A DNA stretch of 64,000 bases. Source: Enoplolaimus lenunculus. Its lineage: Eukaryota > Nematoda > Enoplea > Enoplida > Thoracostomopsidae. The stretch's first letter is position 1. Each line of letters starts with the position of its first letter. The notes below the pieces were generated by a model. The model saw nothing but the letters and a program-made list of their open reading frames with translations. It made no database searches and had not been told where the DNA came from. Positions 51,060 to 61,937 of this stretch are shown one piece after another. Location of the stretch: NCBI GenBank assembly GCA_030248215.1, contig JASANG010003890.1:186001-250000 (forward strand). Direction: 5' to 3'. Made by a program: the position numbers and the translations under genes.

Positions 51060-54000
51060 ATGAGCTGCTCCAAAAGTGATTTGGAACAAACCTGTTGTCG
51101 AGCTGTTCAAGAATATATGAAAGCGCAAAACAGACCATTCAGTGTGATTGATATTGTCAACAATCTTCATAAAGAATTTGGAAAAACGGTAAAATTAGTA
51201 TACAAAATGCGGCCCATGTTACTTTAGGGGCGTGTAGGTTTCTGGTACGTCTGTAAAACAGTAGGTTTAGATTCTAAATTACATTTTTTGGCTTAGGCTT
51301 AGGCTTACGAACACAGTTTTACAAGGCTTAGGCGTAGGCTTAGGCGAAGGAATACGGTTAATCTACTGCAACGCCCCTAAAAGTAACATTGGCCCATAGT
51401 GAAATTGGCCACGAACCTTAACTTGGGCACTATTTTTATAGATGCCTACTAACAGATGCAACAACTTTTAGTTAAACAGCGCATAGATTGCAAGATAGGG
51501 AACTAAGGAGTGGATTGGCAGCCCCCATGTAAATGACCAAAGGGTCCGTTATTAAGTAATGCTAATTTATTTCAAAATAATTTACGTTGCGTCTCATGTT
51601 TTAAAATCCTTCCGCAGACAGAGGGTCAGATTCTTCTCAGTTTTAGATTTTTATAAGTCCACCTGAAATATTTGACCCCCCCCTCCTAATATGGTCGGCT
51701 TGCTACAGGCGTTCAAAATTAAATTTCCCTGGTCAAATATCTCTGGAAATTAAATATTTTGCTTTTTGTAGAAATTTTTGGTCGTGGTCTGTAATGTTTC
51801 GCTGGATTAAAAACAGTTAATAATTAATTTTGTGTGAGGTCGATTTTGCGTTACGTTTGTGGGTCAATGTAAAGAACAGGGGTGGAACAGTATTATAAGC
51901 TTATTCCTAAGCCTACGCCTAAGCCTAAGCGTAAGAATGAGTTTATTACTAAACCTAAGCCTAAGCCTAATCCTAAGCGTAAGACTGAGTTTATTCCTGA
52001 ACCTAAGCCTAAGCCTAAGCCTAACCCTTAGCGTAAGAATGAGTTTATTCCTGAACCTAAGCCTAAGCCAAGCAAAAAAGTTACTCTAAAGCTTAAGCTA
52101 ATTCTATTCTAGTCCTACATAAAAACGTTCCGCCCCTGATCTTTACATTGGCCTCTTTGTGTTCAAAATCAGTTTATTCAGCAAGGCTATCGTTGTGTGT
52201 TTTCGATTGTTTTAGCTCGTTCAAAAAGTAATGGATTTGTTAGTTGAACGTGGCGAGTTAAGGGATAAAACACTAGGCAAACAGCGAGTGTTTTGGCCCA
52301 ATCAAGAAAAGTTTCCGGCCGCGAGTGATGAAGAACTGGTTCAACTTGATACTCAAATAACGACCATTGCTGCAGAAGTTGAAAAATTAAATAGCAGTGT
52401 GCGGTAAGCTGGTTTTACTTTGAGTAAAACTTGTAAGAACTGAAATATCTATTTGTGATTTCGTTGTTTCCCTTTGATGCAACATTTATAGCCGATATAT
52501 ATGCCGCGTTTAGTTCGGAACCTAAGCTTCTGGATTAATTTCATTTTTTATATATCAATAAAACTATAAATCCTGTTGGCAGATTTTTGCACGACTCAAC
52601 TCCACAAGATTGTAGCGACCTTAGCTGGCATATGCATCTTTTGGCCCATGTTACTTTAAGGGGCGTCCAGGTTTCTGGTGGGTATAAATGAGTAGGTTTG
52701 AATTCTAGATTACATTTTTTGCTTAGGCTTAGGCTTATGCTTAGGAACTTATTTTCGCAACGCTTAGGCTTAGGCTTATGCTTAGGAACTTATTTTCGCA
52801 ACGCTTAGGCTTAGGTTTAGGCTTAGGGATACGCTTAATCTACTGTTATATACGCCCCTTAAAGTAACATTGGCCTATCTTTTCAAGACTATATATGACA
52901 GCTGTGTAGTGTGTACAGCATGCTTATCATGTTTTATCAAATGTTTATTCTTAATGAAATAATCACTTGATTCTCCTAATGTCATTTTTTCAATAGATAT
53001 ATCATCAATTAATGACGGTTGTTGCACTTGTGGAAGCATTAACATAATTTTCAATTTTTCCATTTTTTTTCGGAAAAAAATGGGAAAACCCATTTTTTCC
53101 GGTCGAGTCAATTTTTTCCGGAATAACCAACCATGGTAGCGTGTAATCGGACTTGTCAAGTAATGAAAACTTTATAATTTCAGTTGGCGTTTAAGCAACC
53201 CTTTTGACAATTTGTTAAAATCTTAACTTCCGTTATGGCCGAAGTTGTGGGCGTGAGTTATTTTTGCAACGCTTAGGCGTAGGCTTAGGAATACGCTTAA
53301 TCTACTGTTACGCCCGTAAAAGTAACATTGGCTTTTATTTTTAGGCACCTGGAAACAAAAAGGAAAAACTTATCGAAAGGGTTAACAAAGCAGGAGTTGC
53401 TTGAAAAGCTAAGCCAGCTTACTTCTTGTTGTGACGCCGAAGAAGGAAGATTGGCTGTGTTAAAGGATCCAAACAGACCGACAGTGTCAGCGGAAGCAAT
53501 GTCAACGGTATTATCCGTTTTTTACGATGTTTTAGTTTTTAGGAAAAACATTTTTAGAAACGACGGGGCCCTTAAGAATTTCATTTTTCACAATTTTGGA
53601 GAACCTGACTGTACGTGTTTGTTTAGCTTGAGTTTTAATGTAAAAAAAACTATTATTTATCGATTAGTTGGCCAATGTTACTTTAAGGGTCGTAACAGTA
53701 GATTAAGCGTATTCCTAAATGAATATAGTGAAAGATTGCTATACAGGTATATTTTTGCTTAAAAATGTAAAAAATACTTAATATGGAACAAAAGCGTTTA
53801 CGGTGATAATACAACAATTCGTCGCCCGGCAACTCGTCGACCGCTAATATTTAATCCGAAATTTCATCGATCGATTAGTTGGCCAATGTTACTTTAAGGG
53901 TCGTAACAGTAGATTAAGCGTATTCCTAAATGAATATAGTGAAAGATTGCTATACAGGTATATTTTTGCTTAAAAATGTAAAAAATACTTAATATGGAAC

Positions 54001-55119
54001 AAAAGCGTTTACGGTGATAATACAACAATTCGTCGCCCGGCAACTCGTCGACCGCTAATATTTAATCCGAAATTTCATCGACTCGATAATTCGTCGCCTG
54101 TCAGTACGTTTCAGCTTAGGCTTAGGATTTCGTTAAGTATTCTGTCTAGATTTATTTATAGGCTTTAGACCACTGATTGGCGACAAGATGTTGTGCTATG
54201 AGTTGTCGTAGATTCGTTCGCGGTGAATTTATGTTCATTACAAATATGGCCAATGTGACGAACAGGGGCGGAACAATATTATAAACGTATTCCTAAGCCT
54301 AAGCCTTAGTCTTAGCCTAAGTTTAACAATGAGCGTATTCCAAAACCTAAGCCTACGTCTAAGTCTAAGCCAAGCAAAAAATTAGTCTAAAACTTAAGCT
54401 TACTCTATTGCAGTCCGACAGGAAAACGTTCCGCCCGTGACCGCTACTTGGGTCACAGTGCATATTCAGATTGTTTATTGGCAGATTTAAACGTTAGCCG
54501 CGCAGTACGCTCACAGAGTACAAAAATTTATTTGATTTTCAGTATTTTTGAAATTGCCTTTTAAACTTGTTATTCGTACCGTTTGTACGGATGTTGAAAC
54601 ATTGAAAACGAGTTAAATTTTGTACCGTAAAATCATCGACCTTTTATTTTGAAAAATTAATTTAAGCCCTATTCACACGTGCAATTTTTTGCTGCAAGAA
54701 CTTGCAGCTGCAATATGCACTCGCAAGTTTTTGCCAAAATCCCATTCGAAACGCTTGCAGCTGCAAATAATTCATTAAAAATCATCGCTAGGAATTTAGT
54801 TCACATGTGTGAATAACCATGCAAGTTGACTGAATTTATATTGCAGCCGTTTTCTCATTGGCTGATGAAATAATGCATGTTCTGAGCGCAATTTGCAACT
54901 GCAAGATATCGCAGCAAAAACTTGCATATGTGAATATCGTTTAAGACTATGTTTTAGGTTACTGTTGAAAAAGATGTGAGTTTTCGCGAATGGCGAAAAC
55001 GAAAACGGATCGCAACTGCAATGTTGGACTCTATCCTGGAGAATTGTCCAATGAAAAAACGTGATTTATTCGATGAAATTGGAATTGAACTTGACAATTC
55101 GCACGATAGCAAAGTTTGA
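51060..55119 (+). CDS. PSMC3IP: Homologous-pairing protein 2 (HOP2/PSMC3IP), complete
   Basis: Four exons, 51060-51188, 52216-52403, 53345-53507, 54958-55119 (stop TGA), give 213 residues (human 217). HOP2 pairs with MND1 and helps DMC1/RAD51 carry out strand exchange in meiosis. Residues 1-75 form the winged-helix DNA-binding domain (AVQEYMKAQNRPFSV, MDLLVERGELRDK, GKQRVFWPNQEKF); ~90-160 are a leucine-zipper coiled coil (RHLETKRKNLSKGLTKQELL); the C-terminal part has the family hallmark EWRKRKR. The spacing between VSAE and EWRKRKR equals that in human, so no exon is missing. ATG context is GCAATGA. All three introns carry MITEs; two acceptors start within 14 bp of a MITE end. DMC1 and MND1 are not in the window. 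Confidence 0.93.
51211..51394 (-). mobile_element. TTAGGC-core MITE with type-3 ends, copy 16
   Basis: Ends GGCCCATGTTACTTTAGG and CCTAAAAGTAACATTGGCC. Starts about 22 bp after the donor of HOP2 exon 1. Confidence 0.85.
51862..52153 (+). mobile_element. TTAGGC-core MITE with type-2 ends, copy 17
   Basis: Ends GGTCAATGTAAAGAACAG and CTGATCTTTACATTGGCC; four CCTAAG blocks. In HOP2 intron 1, ending about 60 bp before exon 2. Confidence 0.85.
52643..52875 (-). mobile_element. TTAGGC-core MITE with type-3 ends, copy 18
   Basis: Ends GGCCCATGTTACTTTAAG and CTTAAAGTAACATTGGCC; the GCAACGCTTAGGCTTAGG unit is tandemly repeated. In HOP2 intron 2. Confidence 0.85.
53261..53332 (-). mobile_element. TTAGGC-core MITE, right-end fragment, copy 19
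   Basis: Only the TTGCAACGCTTAGGCGTAGG part and the end GTAAAAGTAACATTGGC remain. It stops 12 bp before HOP2 exon 3 (53345). Confidence 0.75.
53661..54082. repeat. Tandem duplication, period 211 bp, two copies
   Basis: The segment from CGATTAGTTGGCCAATGTTA at 53661 is repeated from 53872 with no difference seen by eye until about 54080. Each copy holds a left half of a type-3 TTAGGC-core MITE (GGCCAATGTTACTTTAAG) fused to AACTCGTCGACCGC sequence. In HOP2 intron 3. Confidence 0.9.
54248..54454 (+). mobile_element. TTAGGC-core MITE with type-2 ends, copy 21
   Basis: Left GGCCAATGTGACGAACAG, right worn (GTGACCGCTACTTGGGTC). In HOP2 intron 3. Confidence 0.8.
54662..54944. mobile_element. TTAA-flanked MITE, copy 3 (best ends)
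   Basis: TTAA then GCCCTATTCACACGTGCAA at the left; GCATATGTGAATATCG then TTAA at the right. GCTGCAAGAACTTGCAGC palindromes inside. The TTAA target and ends of this kind recall piggyBac-derived MITEs, but no transposase is present to prove it. It ends 13 bp before HOP2 exon 4. Confidence 0.75.
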
Positions 55120-55150
55120 AAATTATCTACAGCAACTATTTTAAGCAATT

Positions 55151-55201
55151 AGCCTTAGGAATATGCTTATATACTGTTCGCGCCTGGTCTTTACATTGGC
55201 C
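55151..55201 (-). mobile_element. TTAGGC-core MITE right-end fragment
   Basis: TTAGGAATATGCTTATATACTG-like sequence (55155-55176) and the end GTCTTTACATTGGCC. About 30 bp after the HOP2 stop codon, so likely in the 3' UTR. Confidence 0.65.
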
Positions 55202-55470
55202 GTTATAGCTATGTTATTGACATTATCTTGGTATCACGATAATTCGTCCTTATACAATTTGTCAGACGTCAGTGTCATAAGCCTAAGCATAATCTTAACC
55301 ATATTTTAAAGCCTAACTAAGAATTTCGACTGTCGAACTGTGATAGATTTTATTATTTTCATTTTCAACAGACCACCGACATCTTATCGTCAAATTGGTC
55401 TTTGCTTTCAAACGCAACCTATTTCGGCGCTAAGTATACATTTTAGATTACGTATATAGCTGTATATATT

Positions 55471-55569
55471 GCCCATGTATAGAACAGAGCCGAAAGAATA
55501 ATATAAGCATATTTCTAAGCCTAAACCTAAACCTAAGCGCATGGATGAGGAGGTTATACCTAAGCGTAA
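55471..55569 (+). mobile_element. TTAGGC-core MITE left-end fragment
   Basis: GCCCATGTATAGAACAGAGCC then a few CCTAAG hexamers; the right half is absent. Confidence 0.65.
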
Positions 55570-55650
55570 CTGAAAATGTACGTATGTGAAGGTTGTATTC
55601 ACAACAAATCATAGAAAAACATAAAAATGAAGTATTTTTGGTTTTCTAAT

Positions 55651-55865
55651 AGCGTCCCGGTTTCTGGTGGGTATGTAAAAGAGTAGGCTTACATTCTAGA
55701 CTACATTTTTACTTAAGCTTAGGCTTAGGCTTAATAGGCTTAGGAATACGCTTTTGCAACGCTTAGGCTTAGGCTTAGGCTTACGAATACGCTTTTGCAA
55801 CGGTTAGGCTTAGGCTTAGGAATACGCTTAATCTACTGTTACTGCCCGAAAAGTAACATTGGCCC
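55651..55865 (-). mobile_element. TTAGGC-core MITE with type-3 right end, copy 24
   Basis: Starts inside the element at GCGTCCCGGTTTCTGGTGGG, has three GCAACGCTTAGGCTTAGG units and ends GAAAAGTAACATTGGCCC. Confidence 0.8.
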
Positions 55866-55871
55866 GTAGCA

Positions 55872-56349
55872 CAATTAAGTTTTGTTGATTGAAATCAAGC
55901 GAGATTTTTTAGTAAAGGCAGCCAGTTTGTTCACATTTTGAATGTATAAGTGCTTACCCATGTATTTCTAATCATATCCGGTTATTTTTCATATCTGCGT
56001 AAGTGGTGCCTTACAGGATGTATCGGACATTTGCTTCCGTGTCCGGTAAGGCACCACTTACGCAGATATGAAAAATAACCGGATATGATTAGAAATACAC
56101 GGGTAAGCCTTATACATTCAAATGTGAACAAACTGGCTGCCTTTACTAAAAAATCTCGCTTGATTTCAATCAACAAAACTTAATTGAAATCAAGCGAGAT
56201 TTTTTAGTAAAGGCAGCCAGTTTGTTCACATTTTGAATGTATAAGTGCTTACCCGTGTATTTCTAATCATATCCGGTTATTTTTCATATCTGCGTAAGTG
56301 GTGCCTTACAGGATGTATCGGACATTTGCTTCCGTGTCCGGTAAGAATC
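55872..56349. repeat. Forward-inverted-forward triplication, unit ~140-175 bp
   Basis: Unit F1 55872-56050, its reverse complement about 56046-56184, and F2 about 56181-56345. The F units share GTATTTCTAATCATATCCGG, TTTTTCATATCTGCGTAAG and GAAATCAAGCGAGATTTTTT; the middle carries their complements. F1 and the middle copy meet at a ~28-bp spacer beginning AGGATGTATCGG. F1 and F2 differ at only one or two positions by eye. Confidence 0.9.
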
Positions 56350-56457
56350 GGTGTCTGTTTCCGGTATAGAAATACTCGAAATTCCTAAAAATATAGCACA
56401 GAAATTTTCTGCTGCATCATTTACGTCGGAAAAGTTGCGCTAGCAAACGTTATACAA

Positions 56458-56600
56458 GCCCGTAGCCAGCTCACCTTGCTAGGGGGGTTAAAGGTTTTTC
56501 AGGAGGGGCATACAATGGTGTTCAATGACTTAAAAGCAAGGTTGAAAATTTGCTGGGGAGGGCAAAATTATATATATTTCTGCCTGATAACGTTGCATGG
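56458..56600. mobile_element. GCCCGTAGCCAGC-type element, copy 1
   Basis: GCCCGTAGCCAGCTCACCTTGC followed by GGGGGGTT and TTTTTCAGGAGGGGCAT (56458-56510), matching 61772 in order. The right end is not visible. Confidence 0.5.
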
Positions 56601-57188
56601 CACCCATTTTTGTTGCAACTTTATAGTTCAACGCCAAACCTCAACTTGGACTATTTGAAGGGCAAAAAATTTAGCTGCTGAGCTCAAAATGTTGCGTATT
56701 TCGCAGACGCCGCGTGTTGTTTTATCTGTAATCAACATTAATATATCTACTACACAAAATCAGCATTGAAATCTGTATTCAGATTGCAACAGATTATATT
56801 TGTCTGATATATCTTGTGCGCACAAAATTCAAGAATCACTACATATAATCTAAGATTTAATCTGTAGTCAGTCATTCTTTGATAAATATAACTCCGATTG
56901 GAAAACCCGAGACGTTTGAGTAAAGATAACTCTGCCCATATGTTTGTTGCGCGTGTCGAGTTGCCCGAGATACATCGCATCGGCGTTTTTATCATTTGCG
57001 TATCATTTATCAGCATTGTTTATCGCGGTTGATATATACTTTTTATTGCTCATTTAAAATAAAGAGGTAAGGCAGCGTGTTATAATGTTCAATGTGTTGA
57101 TGGAGTCGTTACCCATTTTAGCTACGGCATAAACGAGCGACGGATTTTAGAAGACTTGTTCGAAAGTCTGATTTTGTCATAAAAAAGC
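56601..57188. other. Unannotated intergenic stretch
   Basis: AT-rich; a cluster of ATTCAGATTGCAACAGATT-like words (56770-56880) but no gene or defined repeat. Confidence 0.35.
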
Positions 57189-57368
57189 GGTCCATGTAAA
57201 GGTACAGGGGCGGAACGTGTTTCTGTGGGACTGTAATAGAGTAACGCTTAAGCTTTATAGTAAATTTTTTGCTTGGCTTAGGCTTAGGCTTAGAAATGTA
57301 CTCTTTATTAGGCTTAGGCTTAGGAATATGGTTATAATACTGTTCCGCCCCTGTTCTTTACATTGGCC
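57189..57368 (-). mobile_element. TTAGGC-core MITE, copy 25
   Basis: Ends GGTCCATGTAAAGGTACAGG and CTGTTCTTTACATTGGCC with two TTAGGC blocks. Confidence 0.85.
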
Positions 57369-57426
57369 AAAGAAAGGCTTAGAATTAAGCTTTTAATGTG
57401 AAATATTTATTGTACCTACCGCCTTA

Positions 57427-57600
57427 GCAGGGTACAACCGAGGGTATGCGTTGTTCGGCGGCTGTGAATATCGACCTCTGGCTCCGGTAGAATTTGTGAC
57501 GAACGTTTCGCCAACCTTGGTAGTGAAACTCTTTGTAGTTGTCATTTTAAAATTTTGTGTCGTTTTAGTGATATTTGTTTCGTAAATTTAGGGCAACTTT
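57427..57600. mobile_element. CAGGGTGCAAC-type MITE, partial copy
   Basis: CAGGGTACAACCGAGGG and CTCTGGCTCCGGTAGAATTT; right part decays. Confidence 0.65.
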
Positions 57601-57776
57601 TAAACAGTAAATTGTCGAAAATTGTCAAAGACGATCAAAATAATTTTGTCAGCATTATATAGGTTATTATTAAAATTTAGAGAGTTTACGTAATTTATAG
57701 CGACGTGATTTTGTTTCACCGCTGCGGTGTTTTCTTCGACTGGGACAAATTTGGTCGAGGTTCAGTTCCGGTTTTT

Positions 57777-57915
57777 GGCCCATGTAAAGATCAATGGCGG
57801 AACGTTTTTCTGTGGGACTGCGACGCTTTAGCATTAGAGTAATTTTTTTGTTTGGCTTAGGTTTAGGAATATGCTCATTCTTAGGCTTAGGCTTAGGCTT
57901 AGGCCCAGGCGCATG
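57777..57915 (-). mobile_element. TTAGGC-core MITE, truncated copy 26
   Basis: Left GGCCCATGTAAAGATCAATG is clear; the element stops in its TTAGGC array (GGCTTAGGCCCAGGCGC). Confidence 0.7.
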
Positions 57916-58173
57916 TGCAGTAAGTAAAATTTTTCAATTAGATTCTTAATTATTTGAAAACATTAAAAGCGAAGTGTAAATTGGGCAAAAATTACAAATG
58001 GCAAGTTTTCATTTCAATCAAAAATATTTCAGTCTTAGTTTTTCCGCTGAAATTGTATAAGTACAAGAATAAATTTAAGGCACCTCAGGTAACTATTATG
58101 GAGGTAAAGTGATAGTAAAAATAGCAGAAACGGATAGTAATCAAACTTTCAGTACAGAGCTGTGAGATGCATG
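57916..58173. other. Unannotated intergenic stretch
   Basis: Nothing recognised. Confidence 0.35.
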
Positions 58174-58386
58174 CACTACAAAAGATGTTGAGTCAAATTG
58201 ACTCTTACCGAAATTTTCTTTTCTGGACTACACAAACTGAGTCAAATTCGACTTCGCCAGATTCAAACGTGCGACTCAGTGAGTCGAATTTGACCACCTT
58301 GGCGAAGTCGAATTTGACTCATTTGGTGTAGTCCCGAAAACCCTATTTCGGACAGAGTCAATTTGACTCACCATTTTTGGCAGTGT
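58174..58386. mobile_element. MITE with CACTGTAAAAAA / GAGTCAAATTGACTC ends, copy 4
   Basis: Left CACTACAAAAGATGTTGAG, right GACTCACCATTTTTGGCAGTG. Interior GAGTCGAATTTGAC palindromes. Abuts an unassigned open frame starting at 58388. Confidence 0.8.
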
Positions 58387-58593
58387 GTATTCACTGAGCT
58401 TCTTGAATATATGAAAGCCAATTCGCCGGGAAGTTTTTGCCAGAATCTTGGTATACTTTTGTTTCAACCCGATCGAAGATATTATACTTGTGTTGAAAAA
58501 CTGAATGATTATATTGTGATTTTTTCATGTAAAAGCGTAAAAATAACAAAATTTGTGATATTTTGTTTAATCGAAACCGGAAACGGACAGTGA
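58387..58593 (+). CDS. Unassigned open frame following a MITE
   Basis: From about 58388 the + strand reads VFTELLEYMKANSPGSF, CQNLGILLFQPDRRYY, then decays to AT-rich residues before TGA. The first ~35 residues look like real protein and the MITE's terminal GCAG could act as acceptor, but no family, donor or partner exon was found. Possible stray exon or remnant. Confidence 0.25.
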   Translation, partial: VFTELLEYMKANSPGSFCQNLGILLFQPDRRYYTCVEKLNDYIVIFSCKSVKITKFVIFCLIETGNGQ

Positions 58594-58891
58594 TTATTTC
58601 CGGGAACGAAATAAACAAACATATTAACATAACAATAACAACCTGGTACTACTGGAAAATGAAAGAAGTCGTGAAATTTTTAACTGTTGCCAAAATTTCT
58701 AGAATTTGATTTTAAAATCATTTTCCAGATTAAAGTTTAAGATACCATTTCAATATTTGATTTACAAAAAACCACATTTTAGTCATCAAATATTTATTGA
58801 AATTTATAAGCGTGCAAGATCAAAGACAATTACGACACGTATTCCATTAACGGCAATTTAGCAATAATTCCCAACCGATAACAAATACCGG
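58594..58891. other. Unannotated intergenic stretch
   Basis: AT-rich, nothing recognised. Confidence 0.35.
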
Positions 58892-59080
58892 GGCCGATGT
58901 TACTTTAAGGGGCATCCAGGTTTCTGGTGGGTCTATAGAAGAATAGGTTTAGATTATAGATTACATTTTTTTGCTTAGGCTTAGGCTTAAGCGTAGGAAT
59001 GCATATTTGCAACGCTTAGGCTTAGGCTTAGACTTAGTAACACGCTTAATCTACTGTTACGCCCCTTAAAGTAACATTGG
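58892..59080 (-). mobile_element. TTAGGC-core MITE with type-3 ends, copy 27
   Basis: Ends GGCCGATGTTACTTTAAGG and CCTTAAAGTAACATTGG. Confidence 0.85.
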
Positions 59081-59530
59081 TATGCTTTTGGGTTCACACA
59101 CCAGCCCGGCAGTAACCCAGGTTTAAATAATATTTTACCATAAGCCGCATTTCGACCACTTGATTGGTATCTGAGAGCGTTCAAGTAACGTGTAAATTTG
59201 GCTTGAGTTGGTACCGATTTGTAAAAATAAGGTTAGACGTTTTACCACTCAATCCAGTCAATTAAACCGACAGTATTGGTTAGAGTTGATGCTCGAATAA
59301 CTCGCTCGTTTGTATCTTTTGAGTGTGTTTGTTTATATTTGTAAATACTGAAATTTATCCAAAAAAGAACCACAGGATAAAAATTCTGATATACATCATG
59401 GAGGATTGGTTACATTAGCGAGTTCAACGTCTTTAAACCACTTAATTTCAGTTCGCTACCAATGGAAGTGCCAAATTGATCCTGGCAAGCGTATTCACTT
59501 TAGCTTACATGCACCGCCTATTGGTTAAAC
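59081..59530. other. Unannotated intergenic stretch
   Basis: No gene or repeat supported. Confidence 0.35.
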
Positions 59531-59715
59531 GGCCAATGTAAGGGGCGGAACAGTATTATAAGCATATTGCTAAGCCTAAGCCTAAGTTTAAGAATGGGCA
59601 AGTTTCTGAGCCTAAGCCTAAGCCTAAGTAAAGCAAAAAAAATTAGTCGAAAGCTTAAGCTTACTGTGTTCTAGTACCACTGAAAAACGTTCCGCCCCTG
59701 ATCTTTACATGGGCC
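59531..59715 (+). mobile_element. TTAGGC-core MITE with type-2 ends, copy 28
   Basis: Left GGCCAATGTAAGGGGCGG lacks the AAGAACA present in other copies; right CTGATCTTTACATGGGCC. Confidence 0.85.
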
Positions 59716-61011
59716 GGTTAAACAATAAATAAGATCATTTTAATGAGCGGATCTTTGATTCCATATGGATGCGTAATTTTCCGGGTACAAACGCATAGTA
59801 TGTATGATCGATACAAACGAAATTCAGTTGTATAATCACCTGTGAAATAACAAATTCCTACCGCAAAATTAGCAGAAATTTTCGAACATAAATATTTACG
59901 GTTTTGTGGCAAATTATGCAGTAGTGTCTGCTTACAAACCAGAAAGCGCTAATTTCTGAAACATTTTAGTTGTAAGTCAGTGTATTTTTGCCGTTTGTGT
60001 TTGGTCTGCTGCAAATTGTTCACATTCGGCGTTGTACTATTTTTGGATTTGTTGGGTTCCCGTTCCGAGAGAAAACGTGAATTCACGCTCGTCTTGCGCT
60101 GCTACTTACGGGTGAAATGCAGTTTGTGCTGGAACCATGATAATTTTTTGTATCTACTAAGTTTTTTTACCATACTTTAACGCTGTTGTTACAACAGAAA
60201 TTTCAGCCAAATATTGGGCATTGTGCTTAAATATAATCGAATTATATCGAATTTTATCATACTTTTCAGCAATTAATAGTCCGGTTATAGCAAAAAGCGA
60301 AATGTTTTTGAAGATACTTATTTTATTACCATTACAACGCCGCTGATTAGAAGAACTATGTCTAGATATTTCGCCAAAAGTTGACGAAAATGTTCAATGG
60401 TTAATCGTTCTTCGCCCGGCGGCCGGCCCCCCCTGAAATCAGTCATACACCATTGAACGTTGTGTCGTGAACCGCAAAAGCTGCCAGCCAATTGGCCACG
60501 GGAATAAACGAGAGAGAGAATAGTCCTGTCCAAAAGATAAGGTGTTATCAGTAGGAACTTTTGTGGTCAAAAGCATCACACAAAGTCAGAGAAGACGTCT
60601 TCGAACGGCGAACGAGGCATATAGGTTTTATCTTGATTAAACCGTATTTTGGTTGTTGTTGTTTGGTAGTAGTAAACCGTTGTATATGTTCAAAACCGAG
60701 GGAATATATACATAGAGATTACACCATAAATTGGTGCTTGAGAAATATATAATATTTGATCAAGATAAACCGACCGTCGATATATACGGGGTGATGCGCC
60801 AAAGTTTCGTTTTGACGTGATTTGATGTGATGATATGAGAGTGCATAGGTGAACCTTTGGGGTATACACTGAGTGTGCCACACCCATTTTTATTGCCGGT
60901 AAACTGTTGTGTGTTGATCATGCTTGAAATTTGCTGTAGGTGGTATATTTTGGTTGATTTGCCGCGAGTTTGTTGCATGGATGAGATTAGATTTGGAGAA
61001 ATCGTCGAGTT
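59716..61011. other. Unannotated intergenic stretch
   Basis: Short chance frames. At 60385-60465 there is an imperfect inverted repeat (AAATGTTCAATGGTTAATCG and ACACCATTGAACGTTGTG) around a GC-rich CGCCCGGCGGCCGGCC run, possibly a worn small element. Confidence 0.4.
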
Positions 61012-61263
61012 GGCCCATGTATTGAACAGGGCCGGAACAGTAGTATAAGCCTAAGCCTAAGCCTAAGCCTAAGCCTAAGCGTAAGCCTAAGCCTAAGCTT
61101 AAGCCTAAGCCTAAGCGTAAGCCTAAGCCTAAGCGTAAGCCTAAGCCTAAGCCTAAGCGTTTAGCCTAAGCCTAAGCCTAAGCAAAAAAATTAGGCTAAA
61201 GCTTAAACTGATTCTATTATAGCCTTTCCGGAAAACGATCCGGCCTTGTTCTATACATGGGCC
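61012..61263 (+). mobile_element. TTAGGC-core MITE with type-1 ends and long uninterrupted array, copy 29
   Basis: Ends GGCCCATGTATTGAACAGG and CTTGTTCTATACATGGGCC. The array (61046-61180) is almost pure CCTAAG hexamers, the most homogeneous in the window. Confidence 0.9.
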
Positions 61264-61565
61264 GTTGAGTTGAACTGAACTTTTCTGTAAGTGTCACAAA
61301 TATGTCTTTAACTGATATTCAATCATTTTCGACTCTACCAAACGTGTGTCACTGTGATATTAACTTTTGAGCTCAACGTCTTGTAATTCAGTCTTTAGAC
61401 TTGTGTCATTTGACAGAAAAGCATTGTTCAACTGATGCAAACATACAGTTCAATATCGCAAACATACAGTTCAATATCATGTTTATGGTTCGTACTTTAA
61501 ACCAGAAGATAAAGGTCAATTTATTGCACTTATGTATTAGTTTATTTCAAGCTATCTTGTGAGTA
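61264..61565. other. Unannotated intergenic stretch
   Basis: ACATACAGTTCAATATC occurs twice in tandem at about 61441-61479; nothing else. Confidence 0.4.
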
Positions 61566-61687
61566 AGGGTTGCGCTATACTTTACTGCGGTAATTATTAA
61601 TTAAAAGTTTTACAGCGCCGCGCGTCGTCGTTTGGCGGCGCGTTTGGCGACGCGTTTGGCGACGCACGCTGAGTATAGCGCAACCCT
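61566..61687. mobile_element. GTTGCGCTATACT-ended MITE, short copy
   Basis: Perfect inverted ends AGGGTTGCGCTATAC and GTATAGCGCAACCCT (one base off centre); interior has GGCGACGCGTTT repeats. About 122 bp. Confidence 0.85.
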
Positions 61688-61771
61688 GGAGATTCTACTG
61701 AGTTATATGCTGATCACAGCTTATATATACGGATATATTTGCAATTTGATATTTGAACACTGATTTCATCA

Positions 61772-61937
61772 GGCCCGTAGCCAGCTCACCTTGCTGGGGG
61801 GGGGGGCTAAATATTTTTCCGGAGGAGCATTCAAGGGCTTTTAATGTGTTACAAGCAATGTTGAGAATTTTCTAGGGGGGTCCAAAATTTTTGCAGGGGG
61901 GCTCAGCCCCCCCTGCCCCCCCTCGGTTACGGACCCG
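61772..61937. mobile_element. GCCCGTAGCCAGC-type element, copy 2
   Basis: GGCCCGTAGCCAGCTCACC at the left, G runs at 61796-61807, C runs at 61908-61922 and CGGTTACGGACCC at the right. Confidence 0.65.
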
